This document shows positions 29,722 through 35,948 of a DNA stretch of 41,743 nucleotides, piece after piece. Each line of letters begins with the position of its first letter. Position 1 is the stretch's first letter. The position numbers and the translations under genes were made by a program. Source of the DNA: a virus; IMG/VR virus record IMGVR_UViG_3300033552_000022, positions 1-41,743 of that record; one strand, given 5' to 3'. The notes below the pieces were generated by a model that saw nothing but the letters and a program-made list of their open reading frames with translations, was not told the origin of the DNA and did no database searches.

Positions 29722-30557
29722 AGGCAGAGTTGCGGGCGTCAGTAGCGCGCACGCCAAAGCGGGTAAATATCCCCGGCGACCCGTCAATGATGCTGATTCT
29801 TGGACTGTACAACGAGCATGCAAAGACACTCCGCAGTGCCACGACATCATCAATGCATGCAGCTCGGGTGGCAGGTTCGGCGGTGCTGTTCAAGGCTAGC
29901 CAAGCACAGGAGTTTGCCGACCACTTCATTGCATCGGCTGGCAGATTCGCCCCGGCAACAATAAACCGCTCACTTGCCTGTGTCAAAAAGGGACTTGAAT
30001 TGGCATGGCGTCAGCGGTTGACCAGCGAAAATTACGGTCTTCGCATTAAGTCGGTGCCAGTCCATAATAAGCGGGAAGTGTTTTTAACGGTGGATCAGGT
30101 ACGGTCTATTGCGCGGCATTGCACGCCCCAGGTGCAGGCCGTTATCTGGTTCGCGCTCTTGACAGGTGCGCGGCGCGGCGAAATCTTGAAGGTAAGGGCA
30201 GAGGATATAGGGGCCGACACTATTTTGCTGCCCGCGAGTCATACGAAGATGTACAGAACGCGGGTGATTCCTATCATCCCATCGCTACGACCATGGCTAC
30301 AGCATTTCCCGGTGGCCATCACCTTTGAGGGCGTGAAGTCGGCTTGGCAGAGGGCAAGGAAGGAGGAAGGCTTAGAGCATGTAAATTTCCACGACCTGCG
30401 ACATTCTTGCGCCAGCATTATGCTAGGTCTTGGCGTCGATCTTTATACCATCAGCAAAGTGTTGGGGCATAGCAATGTCCAGACAACGCAGCGTTACGCT
30501 CACCTTCAGGTAGATGCTCAACGGGAAGCGCTCGGAAGGCTCGGAAAGCTGGTGTAA
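29607..30557 (+). CDS. int: Tyrosine integrase
   Basis: 316 aa. Catalytic residues are R189 (TGARRGE), K214 (SHTKM), H262/R265 (HDLRH), H288 (LGHSN) and Tyr297 (RYAHL). The N-terminal arm-type domain opens MSIWDDAKGRKHVGIMVEGR and the SAM-like core is near residues 65-150. It integrates the phage at the attachment site, here probably the tRNA-type locus directly downstream. It is the last gene of the rightward operon. Confidence 0.95.
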   Translation: MSIWDDAKGRKHVGIMVEGRRVHRILPQGATAHDAKLVEAELRASVARTPKRVNIPGDPSMMLILGLYNEHAKTLRSATTSSMHAARVAGSAVLFKASQAQEFADHFIASAGRFAPATINRSLACVKKGLELAWRQRLTSENYGLRIKSVPVHNKREVFLTVDQVRSIARHCTPQVQAVIWFALLTGARRGEILKVRAEDIGADTILLPASHTKMYRTRVIPIIPSLRPWLQHFPVAITFEGVKSAWQRARKEEGLEHVNFHDLRHSCASIMLGLGVDLYTISKVLGHSNVQTTQRYAHLQVDAQREALGRLGKLV

Positions 30558-30727
30558 TTTTGAGTGCAATCATGTGCAATTTGATGGATTTTACTACTGT
30601 CCAAAAGCACAGTGTCTCTCTATGAATCAGGGGTAAATTGCAACCCTGCAATAGCATTCACACTGCAAAGTTTTTTGCTTTACCTACGGGCCGTATCCGA
30701 AGCCTGTGTAAATAGCTGGTGTAATTT
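30547..30727. repeat. Candidate integrase arm-type sites
   Basis: The 14-mer AGCTGGTGTAATTT occurs at 30547-30560 (spanning the int stop) and 30714-30727. GTGCAAT copies lie at 30564 and 30574, and GTGTAAA near 30706. A set of GTGYAAT motifs between int and a tRNA is typical of attP arms. Confidence 0.5.
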
Positions 30728-30734
30728 CGTGATT

Positions 30735-30809
30735 GGGAGGTTAGCTCAGGGGTAGAGCATTCGCCTCACACGCGAAGGGTCGCAAGTTCGAAACTTGTAC
30801 CTCCCACCA
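30735..30809 (+). tRNA. tRNA-Val (anticodon CAC)
   Basis: 75 nt with encoded CCA. The acceptor pairs GGGAGGT with ACCTCCC. The D-arm is GCTC/GAGC, the anticodon loop CTCACAC gives CAC, and the T-arm is GCAAG-TTCGAAA-CTTGT. It reads GUG. It may be a functional phage tRNA, the attachment core, or both. Confidence 0.9.
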
Positions 30810-30810
30810 T

Positions 30811-31242
30811 TCAGATTACGTCCAGCATTGGGAAATAGCGGTCGATATTGTAGTCAGCGGCCATGCGCACCCCTGTTTGCTGATTGTTCTTAGTCGCTTG
30901 AGTCCTGACATACAGGACGCCTTGCTTCAGATCGTCACCACAAATTAGGTAGTACGTAGGCGTTTCGCAATCCACTGCGATAACGCAATCAACCCTGCCA
31001 TTATACGAAACCGGACTTCTTCCCCGGTGTGATTTTGAGGTAGAGCACATCAGACGCCACGTCCCGCTAGCCGTCTTGCTGGCCTTCTTTATCTGAACCC
31101 TCTTGATCCCTTCAGTCGTGTCCACGAGCAAATCGTAAGGAGCCCCATTTGTTAGTGGGCGAGACACAATATACCCCCTTCGTGCAAGTTCGGCGGCAGT
31201 CATAAGTTCGGCAATATCACCGAGTTGAGTGGTGTTTTTCAT
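30811..31242 (-). CDS. PD-(D/E)XK endonuclease
   Basis: 143 aa. The active-site set is GDIAE (E12), PYDLLVD (D37) and VQIKKA (Q50, K52), followed by RGRSPVSYNGRVDCVIAVD. This matches the PDDEXK_5 group, which includes the intron endonuclease I-Ssp6803I and related single-domain nucleases. The gene is opposite to the tRNA and lies between tRNA-Val and a degenerate tRNA. It has its own extended -10 promoter (TGCTATACT) that places the start on the ATG. It could be a homing or defence nuclease; not proven. Confidence 0.75.
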   Translation of the reverse strand: MKNTTQLGDIAELMTAAELARRGYIVSRPLTNGAPYDLLVDTTEGIKRVQIKKASKTASGTWRLMCSTSKSHRGRSPVSYNGRVDCVIAVDCETPTYYLICGDDLKQGVLYVRTQATKNNQQTGVRMAADYNIDRYFPMLDVI

Positions 31243-31301
31243 GCCCAGAGTATAGCATTGCCTTGCTTAGGTCGTAGGTTCGAAACCAGCACTTCCCACC
31301 A
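31243..31301 (+). pseudogene. Degenerate tRNA 3' part
   Basis: GTATAGCATT, GGTCGTAGGTTCGAAACC and TTCCCACCATTCA align with the D-arm, T-arm and acceptor/CCA of tRNA-Val (30735-30809), including the four bases after CCA. The anticodon arm is shortened and the T-stem has mismatches, so it is not functional. It may be a remnant of a duplicated attachment site. Confidence 0.6.
31249..31257 (-). promoter_or_regulatory. Extended -10 promoter for the nuclease gene
   Basis: On the minus strand TG-C-TATACT ends 7 bases before the ATG at 31242, predicting a leaderless message. No good -35 is visible, as is usual for extended -10 promoters. Confidence 0.5.
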
Positions 31302-31318
31302 TTCACTTTTGCCAGCTT

Positions 31319-31741
31319 TTAAGAGGCGGTTCCTTGCTTTTTATCGTATGACCGCATTGCTCCCAAGCCCAGCAATCCCAGCAATAGCTGCATAGTGATA
31401 GTGGTATCGATCACCGGGAACGCCCCGGTGTAGCTGTACGCAACGGTGGCTACAAAGCGGCCTATTGGCTCGATAACTGCGGCATACGCGAGCGATACAC
31501 CGCATACCCACATAACAAAGGGGCGAGGGCCAGCAACGAACAGCGATGAACTCGCCGCCTCAACCTTGTTCACTTCAATCTGGCCGGTAGCCAAGCGAAG
31601 GTCAGCGTCAAGTTGCGCCAGCTCGCCGCGCTGTGCCATTTCCATCACTTGCACCTTTGCCGCTGCTGCTGCCTGCGGATCAGGGAAAAGCTTGTCTACC
31701 AGAGTCCCGATCAGGGGGATAAAAGCTGCTGCTAACATCAA
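31319..31741 (-). CDS. Holin, GTA-type three-TM family
   Basis: 140 aa. EVNKVEAASSSLFVAGPRPF, then VMWVCGVSLAYAAVIEPIGR, is the hallmark of the GTA_holin_3TM family. Membrane spans are in the N-terminus (LAAAFIPLIGTLV), in the middle (FVMWVCGVSLAYAA) and near the C-terminus (TMQLLLGLLGLGA). The start overlaps the endolysin stop. It forms the membrane lesion for lysis or assists another holin encoded at 32271. Confidence 0.8.
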   Translation of the reverse strand: MMLAAAFIPLIGTLVDKLFPDPQAAAAAKVQVMEMAQRGELAQLDADLRLATGQIEVNKVEAASSSLFVAGPRPFVMWVCGVSLAYAAVIEPIGRFVATVAYSYTGAFPVIDTTITMQLLLGLLGLGAMRSYDKKQGTAS

Positions 31742-32274
31742 ACCACCTCCACACGGTTAAGCATCCATCCAAAGTAAAACTCTTCATTCTTCTGCCGCGC
31801 TTCGGTGATTTCCAGATAGCGCGCACCTTGCAGGCAGTTCAGCGCACGGGCAATCACCTTCTCGCCATCCTTGCCGCGCTTGGCGATCACGGCACGCAAG
31901 GCGCTGATGGTGGCCGGTCCAATCTTGCCGTCAACCACCAGATCGGGGAACGTGCGGGCCTGCTGGTTCAGCGCGTTCAGGATCCGTTGCAGCCAGGGGC
32001 CGGGGATGCTCACGCCCATGTTGACGCCGGTATCGATCACTTCCTCGCCAATGAGCGCGGAGACTGCTAGCACCTTGTCGAAGCCGGGATCAGTGATGTA
32101 CTGGTGCTGGTAGATCGCCGCCGCTGCTGAGCGGGTCAGGTCGCGCATGAGGCCTTGATAGCCGTACCGTCGCGCTGTCGCTTCGGTGATGCCCCAGTTG
32201 GTCGCGCCGCCTAAATCGTTGGCGTTGTTGACATAACCGCCTTCTCGGGCAATGAGGTCGTCTATGAGCTTCAT
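31738..32274 (-). CDS. Endolysin, GH108 family
   Basis: 178 aa. LIAREGGYVNNANDLGGATN with catalytic Glu11 and NWGITEATARRYGY define the glycoside hydrolase 108 lysozyme-like domain. A peptidoglycan-binding segment follows in the C-terminal half (DGKIGPATISALRA). No signal peptide is seen, so export depends on a holin. The ATG overlaps the 58-aa holin stop by 4 bp. Confidence 0.9.
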   Translation of the reverse strand: MKLIDDLIAREGGYVNNANDLGGATNWGITEATARRYGYQGLMRDLTRSAAAAIYQHQYITDPGFDKVLAVSALIGEEVIDTGVNMGVSIPGPWLQRILNALNQQARTFPDLVVDGKIGPATISALRAVIAKRGKDGEKVIARALNCLQGARYLEITEARQKNEEFYFGWMLNRVEVV

Positions 32275-32447
32275 TTGCGCCCCCGGATTAACTCGTTGCG
32301 GATCAGGATCACCACTTGAAGCGTGATGTATAGCAGCGTGGCAATGCCCACCATGTCGTTAATCGTCAGATCGAATATCGCTGACGATCCGGTTACGAGG
32401 ACAGGCGGGGCGGCTTTCACTGCGGCTTCTGCTAAGTCTTGCTTCAT
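32271..32447 (-). CDS. Small holin
   Basis: 58 aa from ATG 32447 with AAGGA upstream. MKQDLAEAAVKAAPPVLVTG, then DMVGIATLLYITLQVVILIR, gives one or two hydrophobic segments followed by a basic tail (RNELIRGRK). Position just before the endolysin fits a class II or III holin. Confidence 0.75.
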   Translation of the reverse strand: MKQDLAEAAVKAAPPVLVTGSSAIFDLTINDMVGIATLLYITLQVVILIRNELIRGRK

Positions 32448-32468
32448 GGGCTTTCCTTTTATTGGGCG

Positions 32469-32495
32469 AAAAAAAGACCCGCTCAATGGCGGGCC
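32469..32495 (-). terminator. Intrinsic terminator before the lysis genes
   Basis: On the minus strand a GGCCCGC/GCGGGTC stem is followed by seven T, between the 63-aa gene and the holin. Confidence 0.8.
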
Positions 32496-32515
32496 GAAAT
32501 TGTGTTGCTAATGCG

Positions 32516-32707
32516 TCAGGGTTGAACTAATCGAAGATTCGGGCGCTTGTGCCTTGGCCTTGCGACCACCTCTTTTTGTGCGAATCGGAATACCACGTCG
32601 ATAATCAAGTCTCTCGACCGTCCTTCCAGCGTGCGCAGACAGGCTAGGACTCGTGCCTCTGCTGGGGTGAGCGATTGCGAAGGGGCTGTGTTCGTTGTAA
32701 TATGCAT
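32516..32707 (-). CDS. Small hypothetical protein
   Basis: 63 aa from ATG 32707. LTPAEARVLACLRTLEGRS, then RDLIIDVVFRFAQKEVVARP, gives two helices, and the tail is basic (RPRHKRPNLRL). Upstream longer readings cross a hairpin. Function unknown. Confidence 0.55.
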   Translation of the reverse strand: MHITTNTAPSQSLTPAEARVLACLRTLEGRSRDLIIDVVFRFAQKEVVARPRHKRPNLRLVQP

Positions 32708-32733
32708 TATCTGATCCGTTAGGTTAGGTACCG

Positions 32734-32780
32734 GCCCCGAGCGATCCGCTAAGATTGCGTTCGGGGCTTTTCTTTTGTTT
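32734..32780 (+). terminator. Plus-strand intrinsic terminator
   Basis: GCCCCGAGCG (32734-32743) pairs with CGTTCGGGGC (32758-32767) with one G-U pair, followed by TTTTCTTTTGTTT. It is oriented against the surrounding minus-strand genes. Confidence 0.6.
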
Positions 32781-33045
32781 ACCACACGCCCTGCTGTTTG
32801 AGTTCTTCAATCCGATCCTCTACGGCGCTGTACTTTTCCATCAGACGTGTGACGGCCTTTTCGTGCTCTTGAGCTACAGCCATTACGCGGAAAAAGTTCT
32901 CTTCCCACTGATCCCGCGTACGACCCGCTTGCTCAAGCGCGTTGACGGCCAGCTCGTATTTTTTCAGCAATCGCAGGTACGGGCTACGGCTATCTCGTGC
33001 GATCTGGCTTAAAAGCTCGCCAGCATCCGGATCGTCAGCGCTCAT
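32779..33045 (-). CDS. Hypothetical coiled-coil protein
   Basis: 88 aa. ATG 33045 overlaps the antirepressor stop (ATGA). It is strongly helical (RLLKKYELAVNALEQAGR, VAQEHEKAVTRLMEKYSAVE). Co-expressed with the antirepressor. Function unknown. Confidence 0.7.
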   Translation of the reverse strand: MSADDPDAGELLSQIARDSRSPYLRLLKKYELAVNALEQAGRTRDQWEENFFRVMAVAQEHEKAVTRLMEKYSAVEDRIEELKQQGVW

Positions 33046-33779
33046 GCCTCTGCCCCTTGCTCCAAGACTGGCAATACCGTCGCTGCCCATTTGATCTGCT
33101 GGATCGGCACGCCGCTACCGTGCTTTTTGCCAGTGTCATAGATGCGGGCGAACGCACGGCCAGCGTCCAGGACTTCCCACGCGTCGCCGCGCTTCATTTG
33201 AAGGCCAGCCTCTGCTAAGAGTAGGTTCAACTTGCGTGCCGAAATGCTCTTGCGCTCACCAAGCTCCGTGGGGGTGTAAAACTGCGCCTCCTGATTCTCG
33301 GCCTCCAACTGGACATGCCCCAGCAGGGCAAGCACATTCGTGCCAGTGAGCTTTTCAACACCTTGGTTGGCGCTGATTGCGGCAGCATTTTTGTCCATGC
33401 CGATCAGCTTTGCAATGCTGAACAACGCTTTGAATTCCTTTGCCGAAGATAGAGCAGATGGCGCTTGCGGCAAAGCAACTGGCTTTGCAATTTCCCACTC
33501 GGTCATTCGGTCGTATACTTTGGCTTGAACGGCCAGCGATTCAGACATGACCATCAGCTCGGCCTCGCGCTTCGGCAATTGGTAACACTTCAAGGTGCGT
33601 CCGGTCGCGTCTTTGTACTGGGCTAAAAATTTAGCCGAGTGAATGCCAGGGTGACTCTCAATTTTGACGATAAAGTTTTTGTGTAGCAACTCGGCCCGCC
33701 CATCTTCGCGCATCGAATTGATAACATCAACGAGCTCCACGCTCGACATGGTTGGCGCGGCGGAAGTTAGCGCGCTCAT
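33042..33779 (-). CDS. ant: Antirepressor, Rha N-terminal plus ANT C-terminal domain
   Basis: 245 aa. The N-terminal Rha-like domain has HPGIHSAKFLAQYKDATGRT, CYQLPKREAELMVM and YDRMTEWE. The C-terminal ANT part carries FYTPTELGERKSISARKLNL, LLAEAGLQ and DTGKKHGSGVPIQQIKWAAT. It starts by ATGA overlap with an Arc-sized RHH gene, the arrangement of P22 arc-ant. It should inactivate the phage repressor, whose lack of a self-cleavage domain makes such a switch useful. Confidence 0.82.
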   Translation of the reverse strand: MSALTSAAPTMSSVELVDVINSMREDGRAELLHKNFIVKIESHPGIHSAKFLAQYKDATGRTLKCYQLPKREAELMVMSESLAVQAKVYDRMTEWEIAKPVALPQAPSALSSAKEFKALFSIAKLIGMDKNAAAISANQGVEKLTGTNVLALLGHVQLEAENQEAQFYTPTELGERKSISARKLNLLLAEAGLQMKRGDAWEVLDAGRAFARIYDTGKKHGSGVPIQQIKWAATVLPVLEQGAEA

Positions 33780-33937
33780 GCGGCACCGCCAGTAGCACTC
33801 GTCTTCGCCGAAGCCATCGCCTGCTTGAGAATCGTGATTACCTGGCCGTTCATAGACCGCGCATCATTCTTTGCTTGCTGGCAGATCCAGTCGCGCACAT
33901 CGACGGGAATACGTACAGTCACACCAATACTCTCCAT
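33776..33937 (-). CDS. arc: Arc-like RHH repressor
   Basis: 53 aa, the same length as P22 Arc. ESIGVTVRIPVDVRDWICQQ, then AKNDARSMNGQVITILKQAM, is the RHH fold: strand VTVRIP, helix A, ARSMNG turn and helix B. GGAGAGTACAA precedes the ATG. It is the first gene of the antirepressor message and is expected to repress its own promoter through the operators at 33960-34013. Confidence 0.85.
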   Translation of the reverse strand: MESIGVTVRIPVDVRDWICQQAKNDARSMNGQVITILKQAMASAKTSATGGAA

Positions 33938-33959
33938 TTGTACTCTCCTTTAGTTTAAA

Positions 33960-34013
33960 TGCCTTTAAATTTGAGGCATAAATGAAGCATAACTTGCCTC
34001 AGATTTAAAGGCA
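33960..34013. promoter_or_regulatory. Operator pair between arc-like and mnt-like genes
   Basis: TGCCTTTAAATTTGAGGCA (33960-33978) and TGCCTCAGATTTAAAGGCA (33995-34013) are inverted copies with one mismatch, centres 35 bp apart. Each is itself near-palindromic (TGCCT...AGGCA), as for RHH dimers. Confidence 0.75.
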
Positions 34014-34014
34014 A
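33986..34014 (-). promoter_or_regulatory. Antirepressor promoter (P-ant like)
   Basis: On the minus strand TTGCCT (34014-34009), 17 bases and TATGCT (33991-33986). One operator covers -35 and most of the spacer, and the other begins at about +1. Confidence 0.65.
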
Positions 34015-34025
34015 GTGCTATTTCA

Positions 34026-34055
34026 TTGGCGGTTGTAGGGCCTAGTGAGTACAAT
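34026..34055 (+). promoter_or_regulatory. Mnt-like gene promoter
   Basis: TTGGCG (34026-34031), 18 bases and TACAAT (34050-34055). The -10 box ends 7 bases before ATG 34062, predicting a leaderless message as for lambda cI from pRM. Confidence 0.6.
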
Positions 34056-34061
34056 CCGCGC

Positions 34062-34487
34062 ATGGCTAAGCAAGACGACTACATTAAAACTGCACTCCGA
34101 CTCCCCCGTGCGCTGCACATCCGGCTGACCGATGCGGCGGAAGCACGCGGGAATTCATTAAATGCTGAATTTGTTGCGCGGCTGGAGGGATCGTTCGCGG
34201 AGCCGCCAGAGAGTGTGTTTCAACTTCGCTACATGGAAACGCAACTTTTAGCCCGCCAATTGGATCTGGCATCTATTGCGAGACTCATCGTTGAGGTTAA
34301 ACAGCAAATATCAGATGAGAGCGTTAGCATAAAGTCTGTGAAGGCCACTCTCAACGTTCTAAGCCGCGTTACAGCGAAGCATATGCTCTCCGATGAAGCG
34401 GAGAAGGACCTGAACCAAGCTCACCAAGTTAAGCTCACCGACGTTTTGACAGAGATTCGGGATCGCCATGCAAAAGGGGAGTTATGA
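34062..34487 (+). CDS. mnt: Mnt-like RHH repressor
   Basis: 141 aa from ATG 34062, which lacks a ribosome site. QDDYIKTALRLPRALHIRLT and GNSLNAEFVARLEGSF form the RHH domain, most like Mnt and like the protein at 19361. The C-terminal ~85 residues are helical (LLARQLDLASIARLIVEVKQ), longer than in P22 Mnt (82 aa). It is divergent from the arc-like/antirepressor genes and should keep the antirepressor silent in lysogens. Confidence 0.8.
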   Translation: MAKQDDYIKTALRLPRALHIRLTDAAEARGNSLNAEFVARLEGSFAEPPESVFQLRYMETQLLARQLDLASIARLIVEVKQQISDESVSIKSVKATLNVLSRVTAKHMLSDEAEKDLNQAHQVKLTDVLTEIRDRHAKGEL

Positions 34488-34609
34488 GCATCGTCGAGTT
34501 CATGCTATGGAAGTTCGGCGCCATCTGTTTTCTCTCCTTTATCTGGGGAATCATTCGCCGTCGCCGCGAGTTGCGGGGAGAAGAAACGGATTCCGAAGAA
34601 GAGGATTAG
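34484..34609 (+). CDS. Small membrane protein downstream of mnt
   Basis: 41 aa starting ATGA on the mnt stop. One span (MLWKFGAICFLSFIWGII) is followed by a basic run RRRREL and an acidic end EETDSEED. It overlaps the ejection-protein gene tail to tail by 59 bp. Expected to be made in lysogens. A superinfection-exclusion role is speculative. Confidence 0.6.
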   Translation: MSIVEFMLWKFGAICFLSFIWGIIRRRRELRGEETDSEEED

Positions 34610-35948
34610 CCAGACGGTTACCTAACTGCGGTGCACCAGCCCGCACGCCGCCAGCAGTGGCATTCAGCGAGCGCGCTGCCAGTGACTTAAACAAAGCAGA
34701 TTTGTCAGCCATGAACATTGCCCAAGACGCAGGGCTTTGAGCTAAGGCCGCGAGACCCATCGGGTTCTTGTTCATCTCAATTAGGGCGCGTCGTTCGGCC
34801 ACCCCCATCGTGGCCAGCAGCTTAGATTCCTCTGCATTCAATGCGCCAATTCCCGGCACGGCCTCGGCAATTTCCTCCTTCAGTCCTCGTGCGAGCGCCT
34901 TCTGCACTTCGGTGTCAGCGTTGCCCGGTTGCCCATACTTCTTGGCCAGCACGCGATAAGTTCCTTGCTTTAGCGCTTGCGCGCCTTGCACAGGAATCTG
35001 TGCGCCTGGAAAGTTGGGGTGATTGGCGAAATCGTCAGCTGCCCCCCGAAGCGTGTTGAGGTCGGCTGTTGGGGTTACCTGATTGCTGAAATCGTCGCGT
35101 AGGCCGTTCAACCGGCCCAGCACTTTAGACTTATCAATCTGCGCGCCCGACGAGGCGATTTTGTCTGAGATTTGGTCATTCAGTCCGTCAACAAGCCCGC
35201 GCAATTTCTCCACGCCGCCCTTAGTTGGGTTGACGCCGTACTTGAGCAGCATTTCCACTGCCGTCTTAGCATCGCCGCTTTTCAACTGCGCGATAGTGGG
35301 CTTGATGGCGCTTTGCATCAGGCGCTTAGAACCTGCATTTACGCCATCAACAAACTTACCCCCCAGCGCTCCGGTCGCTTTTACAGCACCCGGCAGCGCC
35401 CCGCCGAGCAGTGCGCCCATTCCTGCGCTCTCTGGATCGATCAAACCCGCCGAAGCTGCGCCGGTCGCAGCGCCGCCCAGCGTGCGGATACCAAGGCCAC
35501 CAGCGCCCGTAGCGCCACCAGCACGCATGCCGCCTGACGCCAGGGAGCTAACCAGCGACGGAGCCGCGCCAACGCGTGCCGCGCCATTCGCCAACACCCC
35601 GCCAGCGCCCGCTGTACCGGCAATCTCCCCGGCCAACTTCCCGCCCTTGTACATCCACGAGTCGGTTTCCGCGCCCATGAAGCCCAATCCAACATCCATT
35701 TCAGCACGGCGACGGCGGTTTGACTCAAGCGAAAGCCCCTTGCCGTCCATGGCATCGCTGGCGATATCAATTGGAGCGAGGATAGTTGCGCCGATGGAGC
35801 CAGCCCCACGGACGGCGCCGGCTACCAGGTTGCCGACACCTTGGCCGAACCCGCCTTTCTTTGGCGGCTCTGGCGCGTCATCCACGAAAGAGTAGCTTTT
35901 CTTCTTCTCTGGCGTTGGCTCATCATCTACAAACGAATAGCTTGGCAT
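34551..35948 (-). CDS. DNA ejection protein
   Basis: 465 aa. The N-terminus carries a duplicated SYSFVDD motif (residues 3-9 and 18-24), then long Gly/Ala-rich segments (AGAVRGAGSIGATILAPIDI, GTAGAGGVLANGAARVGAAP) that look membrane-active. It is the last of three large genes at the end of the virion operon, where podoviruses encode the internal proteins that cross the envelope with DNA. Starts on the stop of the 460-aa gene (TAATG). Confidence 0.7.
   Translation of the reverse strand: MPSYSFVDDEPTPEKKKSYSFVDDAPEPPKKGGFGQGVGNLVAGAVRGAGSIGATILAPIDIASDAMDGKGLSLESNRRRRAEMDVGLGFMGAETDSWMYKGGKLAGEIAGTAGAGGVLANGAARVGAAPSLVSSLASGGMRAGGATGAGGLGIRTLGGAATGAASAGLIDPESAGMGALLGGALPGAVKATGALGGKFVDGVNAGSKRLMQSAIKPTIAQLKSGDAKTAVEMLLKYGVNPTKGGVEKLRGLVDGLNDQISDKIASSGAQIDKSKVLGRLNGLRDDFSNQVTPTADLNTLRGAADDFANHPNFPGAQIPVQGAQALKQGTYRVLAKKYGQPGNADTEVQKALARGLKEEIAEAVPGIGALNAEESKLLATMGVAERRALIEMNKNPMGLAALAQSPASWAMFMADKSALFKSLAARSLNATAGGVRAGAPQLGNRLANPLLRNPFLLPATRGDGE

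Noticed and set aside
35083-35895. 270-codon plus-strand ORF across an ejection protein
   Set aside because: Pro/Ala/Ser-rich reverse frame of Gly/Ala-rich coding sequence.
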